Source of the DNA: Deinococcus alpinitundrae
Lineage (GTDB): Bacteria; Deinococcota; Deinococci; Deinococcales; Deinococcaceae
NCBI RefSeq assembly: GCF_009982895.1
Contig: NZ_WXZL01000020.1
Location: forward strand, 4,076 to 68,075
DNA: 64,000 bases
Reading direction: 5' to 3'
Shown: positions 41,029 to 51,192 of the stretch, in pieces
How the letters are laid out: every line of letters starts with the position of its first letter
How positions within the stretch are numbered: position 1 is the first letter of the stretch
Program-made: the position numbers and the translations under genes
Notes under the pieces: model-generated
Told to the model about the DNA's origin: nothing
Databases searched by the model: none
Seen by the model: the letters and a program-made list of their open reading frames with translations, nothing else

Positions 41029-42300
41029 ATGAAGGCCACCTCGTTTGCCCTGGCACTCTCGCTCTCGCTGCTGGGCCTGGGCGGCGCGTATACCGTCCAG
41101 AAAGGCGACACGCTCTACAGTCTGGCCCGCGCCAACAACCTCAAGGTCGAGGACCTGCGCCGCCTCAACAACCTCAGCTCCGACGCCCTGGCGGTGGGTC
41201 AGGTGCTGCGTCTGAGTGCCGGCGAGGCCCGGCCCCCGGCGGCGAATACAGCCACCCCCAGCCCGATCAAACCGAACCCGGTTCCCCCGAAGTCTGTGGC
41301 CTCGTCCGCTGCAACCAAACCGCTGCCCGCGCCCTCCGGTTTCACGCTGACTCCGCCGACGTCCACTCCCAGGACTCCTACGACCAGCACACCCACGCCC
41401 GCGCCGCCTAAAGCGGTCAGTGCCGCGCCGGAATCGCCGCCCAAGCCCCCGGTCACGGTTCCGATCACGGTGCGGACAGGCAGCCGTTTCGAGGTCGGTG
41501 GAGTCGGCGTCACGCTGCCGGAGCAGCTCGGCATGGGTGACGCCTTCAGCGTCCGGCTCACCGGGCCGGGTGCCCAGAGCGCCGCTGTGCGTTTTCCCAG
41601 CGAACTCGGCGAGGACGTGCGCCAGCCCGGCGAAACGCTCACTCCCTCCGGCGCGGCGGGCGTGTACGTGGTGCCGGGGCGGGTGGTGCTGGGCAAGACC
41701 ACCCCGGTGATCGTCGAGATCGCAGTGGGCGGCGAGGTCGTGCGCGGCATCATTCCGCTGCGTCCGAAGCCCGGTGGCCCGGTGGTGAAGCTGCACCTCT
41801 CACCCACAGTGGCAGCCAAGCTGACCGACCCCGGCAAGGCCGCCGAGGACGCCCTGGTCAACAAGGCGTACCTCAACCGGGGCCAGCCGGTCTGGACCCG
41901 GCCGTTCGCCGCCGCCGTGCCCAATCCGCCGATTCCCGGTTCGTTCGGCCAGAGCCGCACCTACACCTCCGGCAGCCCGGTCGCCTATCACTACGGCGCG
42001 GACTACCCGGCCAAACTCGGCACGCCCATTCACGCGGTCAATGACGGCACGGTGGTCATCGCCGGGACGTATCCGGTGCGCGGCGGCCTGGTCATGATCG
42101 ACCACGGCGGCGGCGTCAGCAGCCTGTATTTCCACCAGTCCAGGATCCTGGTTAAGGTGGGGCAGGCCGTCAAGCGCGGCGACGTGATCGGGCAGGTCGG
42201 CACCACCGGCCTCTCCGAGGGACCGCACCTGCACCTGGAGATCCGGGTGCGCGGCGAGGCCACCCAGCCCGCCGACTGGATCAACCGCCTGTGGCCGTGA
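41029..42300 (+). CDS. LysM plus M23 peptidase (murein hydrolase)
   Basis: 423 residues. Signal peptide, a LysM domain (residues ~18-60: YTVQKGDTLYSLARANNLKVEDLRRLNN), a Pro/Thr-rich linker, an Ig-like part, and an M23 Zn-peptidase with HYGADYP (H-x3-D) and GPHLHLE (HxH). Cleaves peptidoglycan bridges. TAAACT lies 6 nt before the second ATG (41029), which is preferred to 41026. Confidence 0.87.
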   Translation: MKATSFALALSLSLLGLGGAYTVQKGDTLYSLARANNLKVEDLRRLNNLSSDALAVGQVLRLSAGEARPPAANTATPSPIKPNPVPPKSVASSAATKPLPAPSGFTLTPPTSTPRTPTTSTPTPAPPKAVSAAPESPPKPPVTVPITVRTGSRFEVGGVGVTLPEQLGMGDAFSVRLTGPGAQSAAVRFPSELGEDVRQPGETLTPSGAAGVYVVPGRVVLGKTTPVIVEIAVGGEVVRGIIPLRPKPGGPVVKLHLSPTVAAKLTDPGKAAEDALVNKAYLNRGQPVWTRPFAAAVPNPPIPGSFGQSRTYTSGSPVAYHYGADYPAKLGTPIHAVNDGTVVIAGTYPVRGGLVMIDHGGGVSSLYFHQSRILVKVGQAVKRGDVIGQVGTTGLSEGPHLHLEIRVRGEATQPADWINRLWP

Positions 42301-42316
42301 AGCTAGACTGGGTAAC

Positions 42317-42751
42317 ATGACCGAGCAGCAAAAACCCCTCTCCGCTTCGCCCAACCTTCAGGAGATCAATGCCCGCAGCCAGGGGAGGTTGCCAGGTTTG
42401 CTGGGCATCGAATTTACCCACGCCGAGCGCGGTCTGATGCGCGCCCACCTCGATATCCGGCCCGAACTGCTGGCCCCCAACGGCTTTTTGCACGCTGCAA
42501 CGGTGGTGGGGCTGGCCGACACCGCCTGCGGCTACGGCACCATCCTGGCGCTGCCAGCCGGCGCGCAGAACTTCACCACCGTCGAACTCAAGAGTAACCA
42601 CCTCGCCACCGCTCGCGACGGGCGCATTGAGGTCGAGGCCCGGCTGCTGCACGGTGGGCGCACCACCCAGGTCTGGGACGCGGTGGTGAGCGCGGGGACC
42701 AAGACGTTGGCCCTGTTTCGCTGCACCCAGGTCATGCTGTACCCGCATTGA
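42317..42751 (+). CDS. PaaI-type hot-dog thioesterase
   Basis: 144 residues. NGFLHAATVVGLADTACGYGT and NFTTVELKSNHLATARDG match the PaaI/HGG motif. Hydrolyses an aryl- or acyl-CoA. TAGACT is 7 nt before ATG; leaderless. Confidence 0.82.
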   Translation: MTEQQKPLSASPNLQEINARSQGRLPGLLGIEFTHAERGLMRAHLDIRPELLAPNGFLHAATVVGLADTACGYGTILALPAGAQNFTTVELKSNHLATARDGRIEVEARLLHGGRTTQVWDAVVSAGTKTLALFRCTQVMLYPH

Positions 42752-42873
42752 GCCGCACTGAACAAGCAAAGACAGCGCGAAGGAAAGGGATGTGAAGTTT
42801 TCGACCTTTCGATTCCGGGGGGGTTGGGGGCAAAAGTTACCATGAAGGTCGACTCAAGGCTTACCTTAAGGGC

Positions 42874-43542
42874 GTGCCCACCGCCGCCGTGATGCTCAAC
42901 CACCCCGACCCCCTCACCCGTGAGGTGGCGCGCGGCTACGCGGGCGGCGGCTTCTTGATGGACAACGGCCACGGCCTGGAGTGGTATTCGAGCAGCCGCC
43001 GCGCGCTGGTGCCGCTGGGCGACGATCTGCACATTCCGCGCAGCCTGCATAAGCACCTGGGCCGATTCGAGGTGCGCCTCAACGCCGACTTCCCCGGCGT
43101 GCTGGCCGGATGCATGGCCCGCTCGGAAACCTGGATCAGCCCTGAACTGGCCGGGATCTACCTGCACCTCAACAAGACGGGCCTCGTCCACAGTTTCGAG
43201 ACCTGGCGCGGCGGCCAGCTGGCCGGGGGTGTGCTGGGCCTCTCGCTGGGTGGCGCGTTCGTCGGGGAAACGATGTTTCACGCTGTGACGCACGGCAGCA
43301 AGGTGGCGCTGGTTCGGCTCTCGCAACACCTGACCCGGCGCGGCTTCGTGCTGCTCGACGCCCAGCTCCAGAATTCCCACCTCCAGCAGTTCGGTACCTA
43401 CGAGATCACCCCCGCCGAGTACGCCGGGCAACTACGCCGGGCGTTGGGTCAGGATGTCGAGCTGGCACTGATGGACGATGAATGGCCCAGTCCGCAGTGG
43501 CCTGTCCCGCAACCGGCCAGACGAAAGCAGTCGGCCTGCTGA
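42874..43542 (+). CDS. aat: Leucyl/phenylalanyl-tRNA--protein transferase
   Basis: 222 residues. GGAFVGETMFHAVTHGSKVALVRLSQHLTRRGFVLLDAQ is the Aat core. It adds Leu/Phe to proteins with N-terminal Arg or Lys for ClpS/ClpAP decay (N-end rule). GTG 42874 has TACCTT 6 nt upstream, so leaderless. Confidence 0.88.
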   Translation: MPTAAVMLNHPDPLTREVARGYAGGGFLMDNGHGLEWYSSSRRALVPLGDDLHIPRSLHKHLGRFEVRLNADFPGVLAGCMARSETWISPELAGIYLHLNKTGLVHSFETWRGGQLAGGVLGLSLGGAFVGETMFHAVTHGSKVALVRLSQHLTRRGFVLLDAQLQNSHLQQFGTYEITPAEYAGQLRRALGQDVELALMDDEWPSPQWPVPQPARRKQSAC

Positions 43543-43670
43543 GCTGCCGGGCCGGGCCCTGGCAAAGGCCTCGGCCCGGCCCGTCCAGCTACACCGCCCA
43601 GGCACACCGGACGCTTTCGACACAGACAACCCGCTGCCCCGCGGCCCCGCGCCGCAGTACCCTGGAACAC

Positions 43671-45305
<1,635 letters not shown>

Positions 45306-45314
45306 CTAACCGAG

Positions 45315-45335
45315 CGTTCCCGGAGCCCGGGAACG
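45315..45335 (+). terminator. Strong hairpin after serA
   Basis: CGTTCCCGG-AGC-CCGGGAACG is a perfect 9-bp stem with 3-nt loop, 10 bp after the serA stop. No T-run follows, so it may be a weak or Rho-assisted terminator. Confidence 0.55.
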
Positions 45336-45507
45336 GGCACCCCTAGAGGGCCATTCCTACCGTTCACGACAAGATGCAGAAACATCAAAGCCCTTTCTCG
45401 GATGTTTCGGAGTTAGCGCAATCCGTATAACATGTTGCTGACCGCTCGGCTTCTTCCTTTCGCCCTTGGGGCCGCCAGCACCGTTTCTCTGATGGGGAGC
45501 GTCAAGC

Positions 45508-47985
45508 ATGATCCGGATCACACTGCTGGGGCGCGGCGAACTTCGGGTCGGGGAGGAGGTCGTGCGCTTTCCGACCCGGCGCGCCTCGGCGCTGTGCGCT
45601 TACCTGGTGCTGGAAGGCGAGACGCCGCGTTCCCGGCTGGCGGCGCTGCTGTGGCCCGACCACGAGGAACCCTCCGCCCGCGTCAACCTGCGTCAGGAAC
45701 TGCGCCGCCTGCGAACCACCCCGCTGGGCGCGCACCTGCACGCGGGCGGCGACAGCCTGAGCTTGAGCGCCGAGTCGGTGTCGGACGCCGGGCTGTTCGA
45801 GCGCCTCAGCCGCCAGGGTGATTTTGCCGCCGCACTGCCGCATTACGGTGGGCGGCTGCTCGACGGTACCGAATTCCTCGACGCGCCGGAGCTGGCCGAC
45901 TGGCTCGAAGCCCAGCGCGAGCGGCTGCAGACCCTCTGGACGGCGGCGCTGGCGGCCCAGGCGCGAGCGCTGGAAGACGGGGGGCAGGTGGCGGATGCCC
46001 TAGCACTGTGGCAACAGCTCCTGAGAACCGACGAGTTGCGCGAGCGCTGGCACGCCGAGGTGATGCGGCTGCACCTGCGGCTGGGCGAGCGTGGAGCGGC
46101 CCTGCGCCAGTTTGCCCGCTGTCAGACGGTGCTGAGTGCCGAACTCGGCCTGACGCCGCTGCCCGAGACGCTGGCGCTGGCCGAGCAGGCCCGCCGCGCC
46201 GTGCCCGCCCCCAGTGCCCACCCACGGCCCCGGCCCGCCCTGCCGCTGCCGCCGCTGCTGGTGGGCCGCGCCGATGCCCAGGCGGCGCTGCGGCAACGCG
46301 CGGACACGCTGATCGTGGGCGAGCCGGGCATCGGCAAGAGTGCGCTGGCCCGCGCCGCCTGCGGGCAGGTCAAGGTACTGATCCTGAGCGGCCACGAGGC
46401 CGGGCAGCACACCCCCTTTTCCCCGGCGACGGCGGCTCTGGAGCGCTGCGCCGAGGTGGGCACCTGGGTGCTGGCCACCGTCCGGCCTCACGAACTGGCG
46501 CAAAACCCCGCCGCCCTGCGCCTGAGCGTGCCCCTGACGCGCATGAGTCTCGGCCCGCTGGGTCCGGCGGACCTGCATGAACTGACCCGCGCCTGGACCC
46601 ACGCTGCGCCGAACCCGGCTTTTCTGGCCTGGCTCTGCAGCGCCACCGCCGGAAATCCGCTGGCGGTGCGCGAAACCCTGCGGCTGCTGCGCGACACCCA
46701 GGGCGAGGGACCGCTGAAGGTGCCGCCGGAAAGCGAGGCTGCGCCGGTGCGGGAAATGGTCTTGCAGCGCGCCCTGCGGCTGGGGGTGCAGGCACAGCGG
46801 GTGCTGGAGGCGGCCTGTGTGTGCGGTCCGGCGTTCTCGGTACGCCAGTTGGCCCGCTGCACCGCGCTCGACGAGTGGACTTGCCTGGACCTGCTCGAAA
46901 ATGCCCAGCAAGCGGGGTTGCTTGAAATCGAGGAGCAGCAGTTTCGCTTCTCACACGATTTGATCCGGCGGGCCATCCTCTCATCGCTGAGTCCGGTGCG
47001 TGCAGCCCTGCTGCACCGCCGCATGGCCGCTGAGCTGGAGCGCAGCGGCGCGCCCGAACAGGTGGCCCAGCACCTCGAAGCGGCGGGCGAGGACGCGTCC
47101 GGCTGGTGGTGGAAGGCCGCCTGCGCCGCCGAGCGGGTCTACGCCTACCCGCAGGCGCTCTCGCACTCGGAGCGGGCGCTGGCGGGCCAGTTGACCCCGG
47201 AGACACGCTTGGTCTGTCACCGCCGCCGCCTGCTGTGGTGGCGCACCGTGAACGACCGTTCCGGCTGGAAAACCGAGGTCGAGCGTCTGGAGGCCCTGGC
47301 CTACCGCGAGGGCGAGGCGGGCTGGTGGCTGGAAGCGAGATTGGCGCGGCTGGAATGGCTCTTTCACGGCGGGCGCTACCGTGAGGTGCTCGATCTGGGC
47401 CAGCAGGTGGTCGCCGACCCCAACGCCACCCCGGAGCAGCACGCCCGCGCCCTGCTGGAATACGCCAACGCGCATGTCTACCTGGGCCACCATGCCGAGG
47501 CGCAGCAGCACCTGCGCGCCGCGCTGGCGGTACCTGGCGTGACGCTGACCGGGTTGCCGGAACTCTACGGACGGCTCCACCACTCGCTGACTGCCAGCGC
47601 CCTGGAGACGGGTCATCTGGCGGCGGCGAGAGAACACGCCGAGCTGGCGCGTCAGGGCTTCGAGCGGGCGGGCAGCCGGATGGGTCAGTTACGGTCCCTT
47701 TTCAACAGCTTTGCGATTGCCGACCGCTCCGGTGAACTGCACGAAGCGGGGGAAGCGGGTCTGCTGGCCCTGAAGCTGACGCGCGAGATGGAGGACAGGG
47801 CGCATGAACGGCTGGCCCTCTTCAACTTGATGTCACTGGCGATCAAGGCTGAAGACGTAGAGACGGCCCGAAGTTTGATGACTGAGGTCGAGGTGATGAT
47901 CGAGGGTGAGGTGGATCAGCGAATCGTACAATGGGGGAAACTCAACCGCGCCGAGATTCATCGTCTCGAAGGAGAGCTGGGCTAG
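45508..47985 (+). CDS. AfsR/BTAD-type transcriptional activator, ending at a premature TAG
   Basis: 825 residues as written. N-terminal winged-HTH plus BTAD domain (residues 1-230: RVNLRQELRRLRTT ... ALRQFARCQTVLSAELGLTP), an AAA/NB-ARC-like ATPase with Walker A GEPGIGKSALA (about 272), then TPR repeats. TAG at 47983-47985 is followed in the same frame by 410 bp of further TPR-like coding (47989-48396), so the gene has a nonsense codon. Related proteins run beyond 1000 residues. It may still activate transcription. Confidence 0.8.
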   Translation: MIRITLLGRGELRVGEEVVRFPTRRASALCAYLVLEGETPRSRLAALLWPDHEEPSARVNLRQELRRLRTTPLGAHLHAGGDSLSLSAESVSDAGLFERLSRQGDFAAALPHYGGRLLDGTEFLDAPELADWLEAQRERLQTLWTAALAAQARALEDGGQVADALALWQQLLRTDELRERWHAEVMRLHLRLGERGAALRQFARCQTVLSAELGLTPLPETLALAEQARRAVPAPSAHPRPRPALPLPPLLVGRADAQAALRQRADTLIVGEPGIGKSALARAACGQVKVLILSGHEAGQHTPFSPATAALERCAEVGTWVLATVRPHELAQNPAALRLSVPLTRMSLGPLGPADLHELTRAWTHAAPNPAFLAWLCSATAGNPLAVRETLRLLRDTQGEGPLKVPPESEAAPVREMVLQRALRLGVQAQRVLEAACVCGPAFSVRQLARCTALDEWTCLDLLENAQQAGLLEIEEQQFRFSHDLIRRAILSSLSPVRAALLHRRMAAELERSGAPEQVAQHLEAAGEDASGWWWKAACAAERVYAYPQALSHSERALAGQLTPETRLVCHRRRLLWWRTVNDRSGWKTEVERLEALAYREGEAGWWLEARLARLEWLFHGGRYREVLDLGQQVVADPNATPEQHARALLEYANAHVYLGHHAEAQQHLRAALAVPGVTLTGLPELYGRLHHSLTASALETGHLAAAREHAELARQGFERAGSRMGQLRSLFNSFAIADRSGELHEAGEAGLLALKLTREMEDRAHERLALFNLMSLAIKAEDVETARSLMTEVEVMIEGEVDQRIVQWGKLNRAEIHRLEGELG

Positions 47986-47988
47986 TTT

Positions 47989-48396
47989 GTGACGACGATG
48001 CATGAAGTCATGCTTCGTGGCCAGGCTAGCTTCGACGAATTTGATGTTTCAAAAGCCAGACTCGAAACCGCAGAACTTCTTATGGACATGCGATTGTTCA
48101 AGTCTGCCAGATTAGTTGTCGAACATTCTGAACCGAATAGGGTTTCAGACTTGGCTGATCGCAAGATCATAGATGCTCGCCTTCTAAAATTTGATGGTCA
48201 ACTAGTCGAGGCGACGGACTGCTTAAAAGATGTCCTGTCATTTGATCAAATAGAAGAATCGCGAACCTGTGATCGGCTCGTCCTCCATTTCGTGAAATCA
48301 ATGTCGGACTCAGGTCAGATTCTGACAGCGCGAAGAAGAATATCAGAAGAAAAGCTAAGAAATACACCTTCTATCCAAGCACGCAAAGCCTCATTA
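47989..48396 (+). pseudogene. Continuation of the AfsR-type regulator up to the IS
   Basis: Same frame as the 45508 gene, starting right after its TAG. About 136 residues of helical, TPR-like sequence (ARLETAELLMDMRLFKSARLVVE) with lower GC than the 5' half. It is cut at 48396 by the insertion element. Could initiate at GTG 47989, but its frame and content make it a part of the regulator. Confidence 0.7.
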
Positions 48397-49285
48397 GACC
48401 TCCTGCGAAAGTCATGTTGTGGTTGTGTTCGAGTGGTTACACAGCGCTGCGATGAGCTTGAGGCGTAAGGAGAAACGCCGTTTCCGGTGACGATAGAAGT
48501 CCTTGAGCACGCGAAATATCTTCAACTGTCGGATGACATGTTCCACCCGCAAGCGGGTGGACGCCAGGGCACGGTTCTCCTGGCGCTCTTCTGGGGTCAG
48601 CGGATTTGCTTTCGAGTCCTTATACGGCGTGATCGAGTGGCCATGATCACGCCAGATGCCCTGATCACCAGCATCGCCGATCAACGCCGTCTCCCGATGC
48701 ACGCGCACGCCTGAGTGCCGAAAGCGTGTGAGGTCGTACATGGAGCTGAAAGCAGTGGCGACACACATGATCATGTGTGTCGCCACGTTGATGACCACCT
48801 GGGTCTTCAGAGGGTGACGCTTTTTTTTGCCGCTGTACCAGCGCCGTTGCTTTTTTTGGGCCGTTCGCATGGGGTCTCGGTCGCGTCGACCGCAATCATC
48901 TGGAAGACGTTTTCGGCTTCCTTCAGCGCCTTTTTGCCAGGAAGTCGGAACTGTCCACTGGCCATCATGGCTGCTTCAACCCGTTCCACCGTGCGCTGCA
49001 CGGTGGTTTCATGGATGCCCCAATCATCGCCCAGGTGGGCAGATGTCCGATATTCCCGCCAGAATTCCAGCGTCAGGAGACGCTGTTCAGCAGGATTGAG
49101 CGCTGCAGGGCGACCGCTTCTCTTCTTGGCACCTTCGCGTTCAAGCAACACGGCTTCCATGCCGATGAAGGTTTCGGGATAAACCCCAGTTCGGCGCTTA
49201 AATAGAGTGCGGTTCATCTTCAGGCCACGTTCCAGACGTTCATGGGGCACCCGTCCAGCTTACCTAATCACTTTCGCAGGAGGTC
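48397..49285 (-). mobile_element. IS5-superfamily element inserted in the AfsR-type gene
   Basis: 889 bp with perfect 16-bp terminal inverted repeats GACCTCCTGCGAAAGT (48397-48412 and complement at 49270-49285). CATT flanks both ends (48392-48395 and 49286-49289), a probable 4-bp target duplication. Carries a frameshifted DDE transposase on the minus strand. Confidence 0.88.
48412..49250 (-). CDS. IS5-superfamily transposase (DDE_Tnp_4-like), -1 frameshift
   Basis: Two overlapping frames. OrfA (49250-48807) has the HTH part (GRPAALNPAEQRLLTLEFWREYRTSAHLGDDWGIHETTVQRTVERVE) and MIAVDATETPCERPKK with the first Asp. The run A7G at 48850-48857 allows a -1 slip to KQRRWYSGKKKRH in OrfB, which has LIGDAGDQG (Asp) and LRVEHVIRQLKIFR (Glu). 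A second A8 run is at 48821-48828. Catalytic residues complete, so possibly active. Confidence 0.85.
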
Positions 49286-49527
49286 CATTGTTGCTGGGTT
49301 TGGAGCGCAGCCAGCTCAAAATTGACGCCGCCCAAGCCCTGCTGGCTGCGGGAAAAGTCCCGCCGATTGAGCGGCTTGAATTGCTGGAGGCATTGTCCAA
49401 GTTAGACGAAGGCCATCTCAAACAAGCCCAAGATCTAGGGCAACAGCTTTTGGCCTCCCTGGTGCCCGCATTAGAAGCGCTTTGGCCGGAGTTGTCATGC
49501 TTTGATCACGGCCTCTCCGAACAATAG
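49286..49527 (+). pseudogene. 3' end of the AfsR-type regulator
   Basis: After removal of the IS and one CATT copy, the frame joins as S-L-L-L-G-L-E-R and runs to the TAG at 49527, giving a regulator of about 1041 residues (counting the TAG as one). The tail reads QLKIDAAQALLAAGKVPPIERLELLEALSKLDEGHLKQAQDLGQQLL, helical and typical of TPR ends. Confidence 0.8.
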
Positions 49528-49558
49528 AAGTGAGCGCTCAAGCAGTAAAGGAGATTTT

Positions 49559-49601
49559 ATGCCGAGAAGATGCCTTGGGCTGTGCTTGGGTATGTTGCTG
49601 G
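49559..49601 (+). pseudogene. 5' end of a small secreted protein gene, split by IS4-type element
   Basis: ATG 49559 follows AAAGGAG by 7 nt, 31 bp after the regulator. Fifteen residues MPRRCLGLCLGMLLA begin a signal peptide. At TTGCTGG (49595-49601) the IS starts. The remaining signal and mature protein lie beyond the IS from 50805. The read-through frame into the IS (to 49705) is an artefact. Confidence 0.8.
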
Positions 49602-50804
49602 CCTCAGTACCGGACACCTTTGTCCAACCGCGCCCAGTGGGGACGACTGAAGAGGTCACTTTCTCACGGTCTGGCAGCAAGAGGGGCAGTGTTCTGAGTG
49701 TGTGACGACTCCAGAACCTACCCATTTCCAGCCTAGCGAAATTCTCCGTCGTTTCAAAACCCTTGTGCCTCACTTACGAACTGATACGCTGAAACGCGTG
49801 GTGGACGTGGTGCAGGCCATAATCGCCGGATAGACGGTCAATCTCAGTGCGCTGTGCGCCCACCTGCCAGGGACAAGTTCGCACGACGCCAAAAAGCGTC
49901 GTGCTGAACGGGCTTTACGGGACGAGCAACTGACTGAGGAGGTGTTCCTTTCGCTCCTGCTGCCCTGACTCCCAGCGGGAAAACTTTTACTTCGTCTGGA
50001 CCGTACCACCTGGGAGCGGGGAGACGCCCCGCTTAACTTGCTTGTGCTGGGTGTCATCCTGAACGGCTACACCCTACCCCTGGTCTGGACGGCCCTCCCC
50101 CACGACGGCAACAGCCGCACCGATCATCGTCTAGACCTGGTGAAGCGACTGCTGAAGGCCCTTCCAGCGTCTCGCTGGAAGGGCCTGGTGGCCGACTGTG
50201 AGTTCATTGGTGGGGCATGGTTTGCGTTCTTGCGTGAGCAGGGCATCAAATGGGCTCTTCGGATCCGCAAGGACGCTGTAGTGGACGGGCTGCGCATCGA
50301 CGAATGGTTCTGTGATGTTCAAGAGGGTGAAGTTCGGTGCCTCTTTGAGAAGGCTGAAGTCTACGGCGAGAGGATGCAGGTCGTGGCGACGAGGTCGCCT
50401 GTGGGCGACCTCGTGGTGATTGCAACTGATTTCCGCGTGCAGGACACACTGGAGTTGTACCGGAAACGCTAGAGTATCGAGTGTACGTTTGCAAGTCTTA
50501 AAAGCAGAGGGTTCGATCTCGAGCGCACTGGAATGACGCAGCCAGCACGCCTGGAACGTCTGTTCGGATTCGTGATGCTGGCCTGGGTGGTCTGCTTCCG
50601 GATAGGCGTCTGGTTGGCGGAGCAGCGGCCGATCAACGTCAAGAAGCACGGCAGAAAAGCGGTCAGTCTCGTTCGGTAGGAGGCCGAGTCGCTGACAAAT
50701 GCGCTCAGGTGGCGCTTGGACGGGCTGGAATCACTGCTGTCCATCCTCATGAGCCCTTTTCCAGCGCTAGGAGCAGCTTGAAGCCAAGTTGTCCCGTACT
50801 GAGG
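49602..50804 (+). mobile_element. IS4-type insertion element, degenerate
   Basis: 1203 bp. Terminal repeats CCTCAGTACCGGACACCTT (49602-49620) and the complement of AAGTTGTCCCGTACTGAGG (50786-50804) match at 17 of 19 positions. TTGCTGG flanks both sides (49595-49601, 50805-50811), a perfect 7-bp target duplication. The transposase inside has four stop codons. Confidence 0.9.
49702..50781 (+). pseudogene. IS4-family transposase with four nonsense codons
   Basis: One frame from GTG 49702 to TGA 50779-50781 encodes an IS4-type DDE transposase ([70 protein letters not shown]), interrupted by TAG 49831, TGA 49966, TAG 50470 and TAG 50677. No frameshift is needed to read it. The contexts suggest Gln or Trp codons before mutation (the third precedes SIEC, where Trp is usual). 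Inactive. Confidence 0.85.
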
Positions 50805-51170
50805 TTGCTGGCGACTCAAAGCTCCGTTCTGGCCCAGTTGTCTGGGAATATCGCCCTGAGCTGCGTGCCGATCAGGCAGTGTGTAAGCCCTCTGGGCGGT
50901 CCCAGAATAAGCACCAACATCATCCCCAGCTCTGAGCGCCTCATCCTTCACCTGCGGGTGGGCGAAGCGGGCCGCCATGTGACCATGCAAGTTCGGACCG
51001 ATGTTGACGGCCAAATCGACTTCAGCAACCTCAATTACAAGTGGTCCAGTAAAGGCTCTGGCAGATTTACCCAACCGTCGGGTGAATCTGCCAAAGTTAT
51101 CATCTACGATTGCGAGCAGCAGGACGTCAAAGGCGGGCAGGCCACCTACGTTTGCAAGGCGCTCAGGTAA
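50805..51170 (+). pseudogene. 3' part of the split secreted protein gene
   Basis: Joining 49559-49601 to 50812-51170 gives an open 133-residue protein: signal peptide ending near VLAQ, then a mature chain with four cysteines (LSCVPIRQC, YDCEQQ, TYVCKALR) and an Ig/CBM-like beta pattern (LILHLRVGEAGRHVTMQVRTDVDGQIDFSNLNYKW). No family recognised. It lay directly behind the regulator, probably in its operon. Confidence 0.75.
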
Positions 51171-51192
51171 AACGGAAAACGGCGCGGGCCGT

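Noticed and set aside
43482..43670. In-frame N-terminal extension of serA
   Set aside because: It overlaps aat, shows no family similarity, and the TACCCT box fixes the start at 43671.
45432..45821. Frame with a signal-peptide-like start MLLTARLLPFALG after TATAAC
   Set aside because: It runs out of frame into the AfsR-type gene and becomes Arg/Gly-rich shadow sequence.
50505..50525. GGTTCGATCTC looks like a tRNA T-loop
   Set aside because: It lies in the IS4 transposase frame (SRGFDLER) and no acceptor, D or anticodon arms can be built around it.
49702..50781. TAG might be recoded as an amino acid, since several interrupt otherwise open frames
   Set aside because: TAG also ends ordinary genes here (for example serA and the IS427 transposase), and one of the interruptions is TGA.
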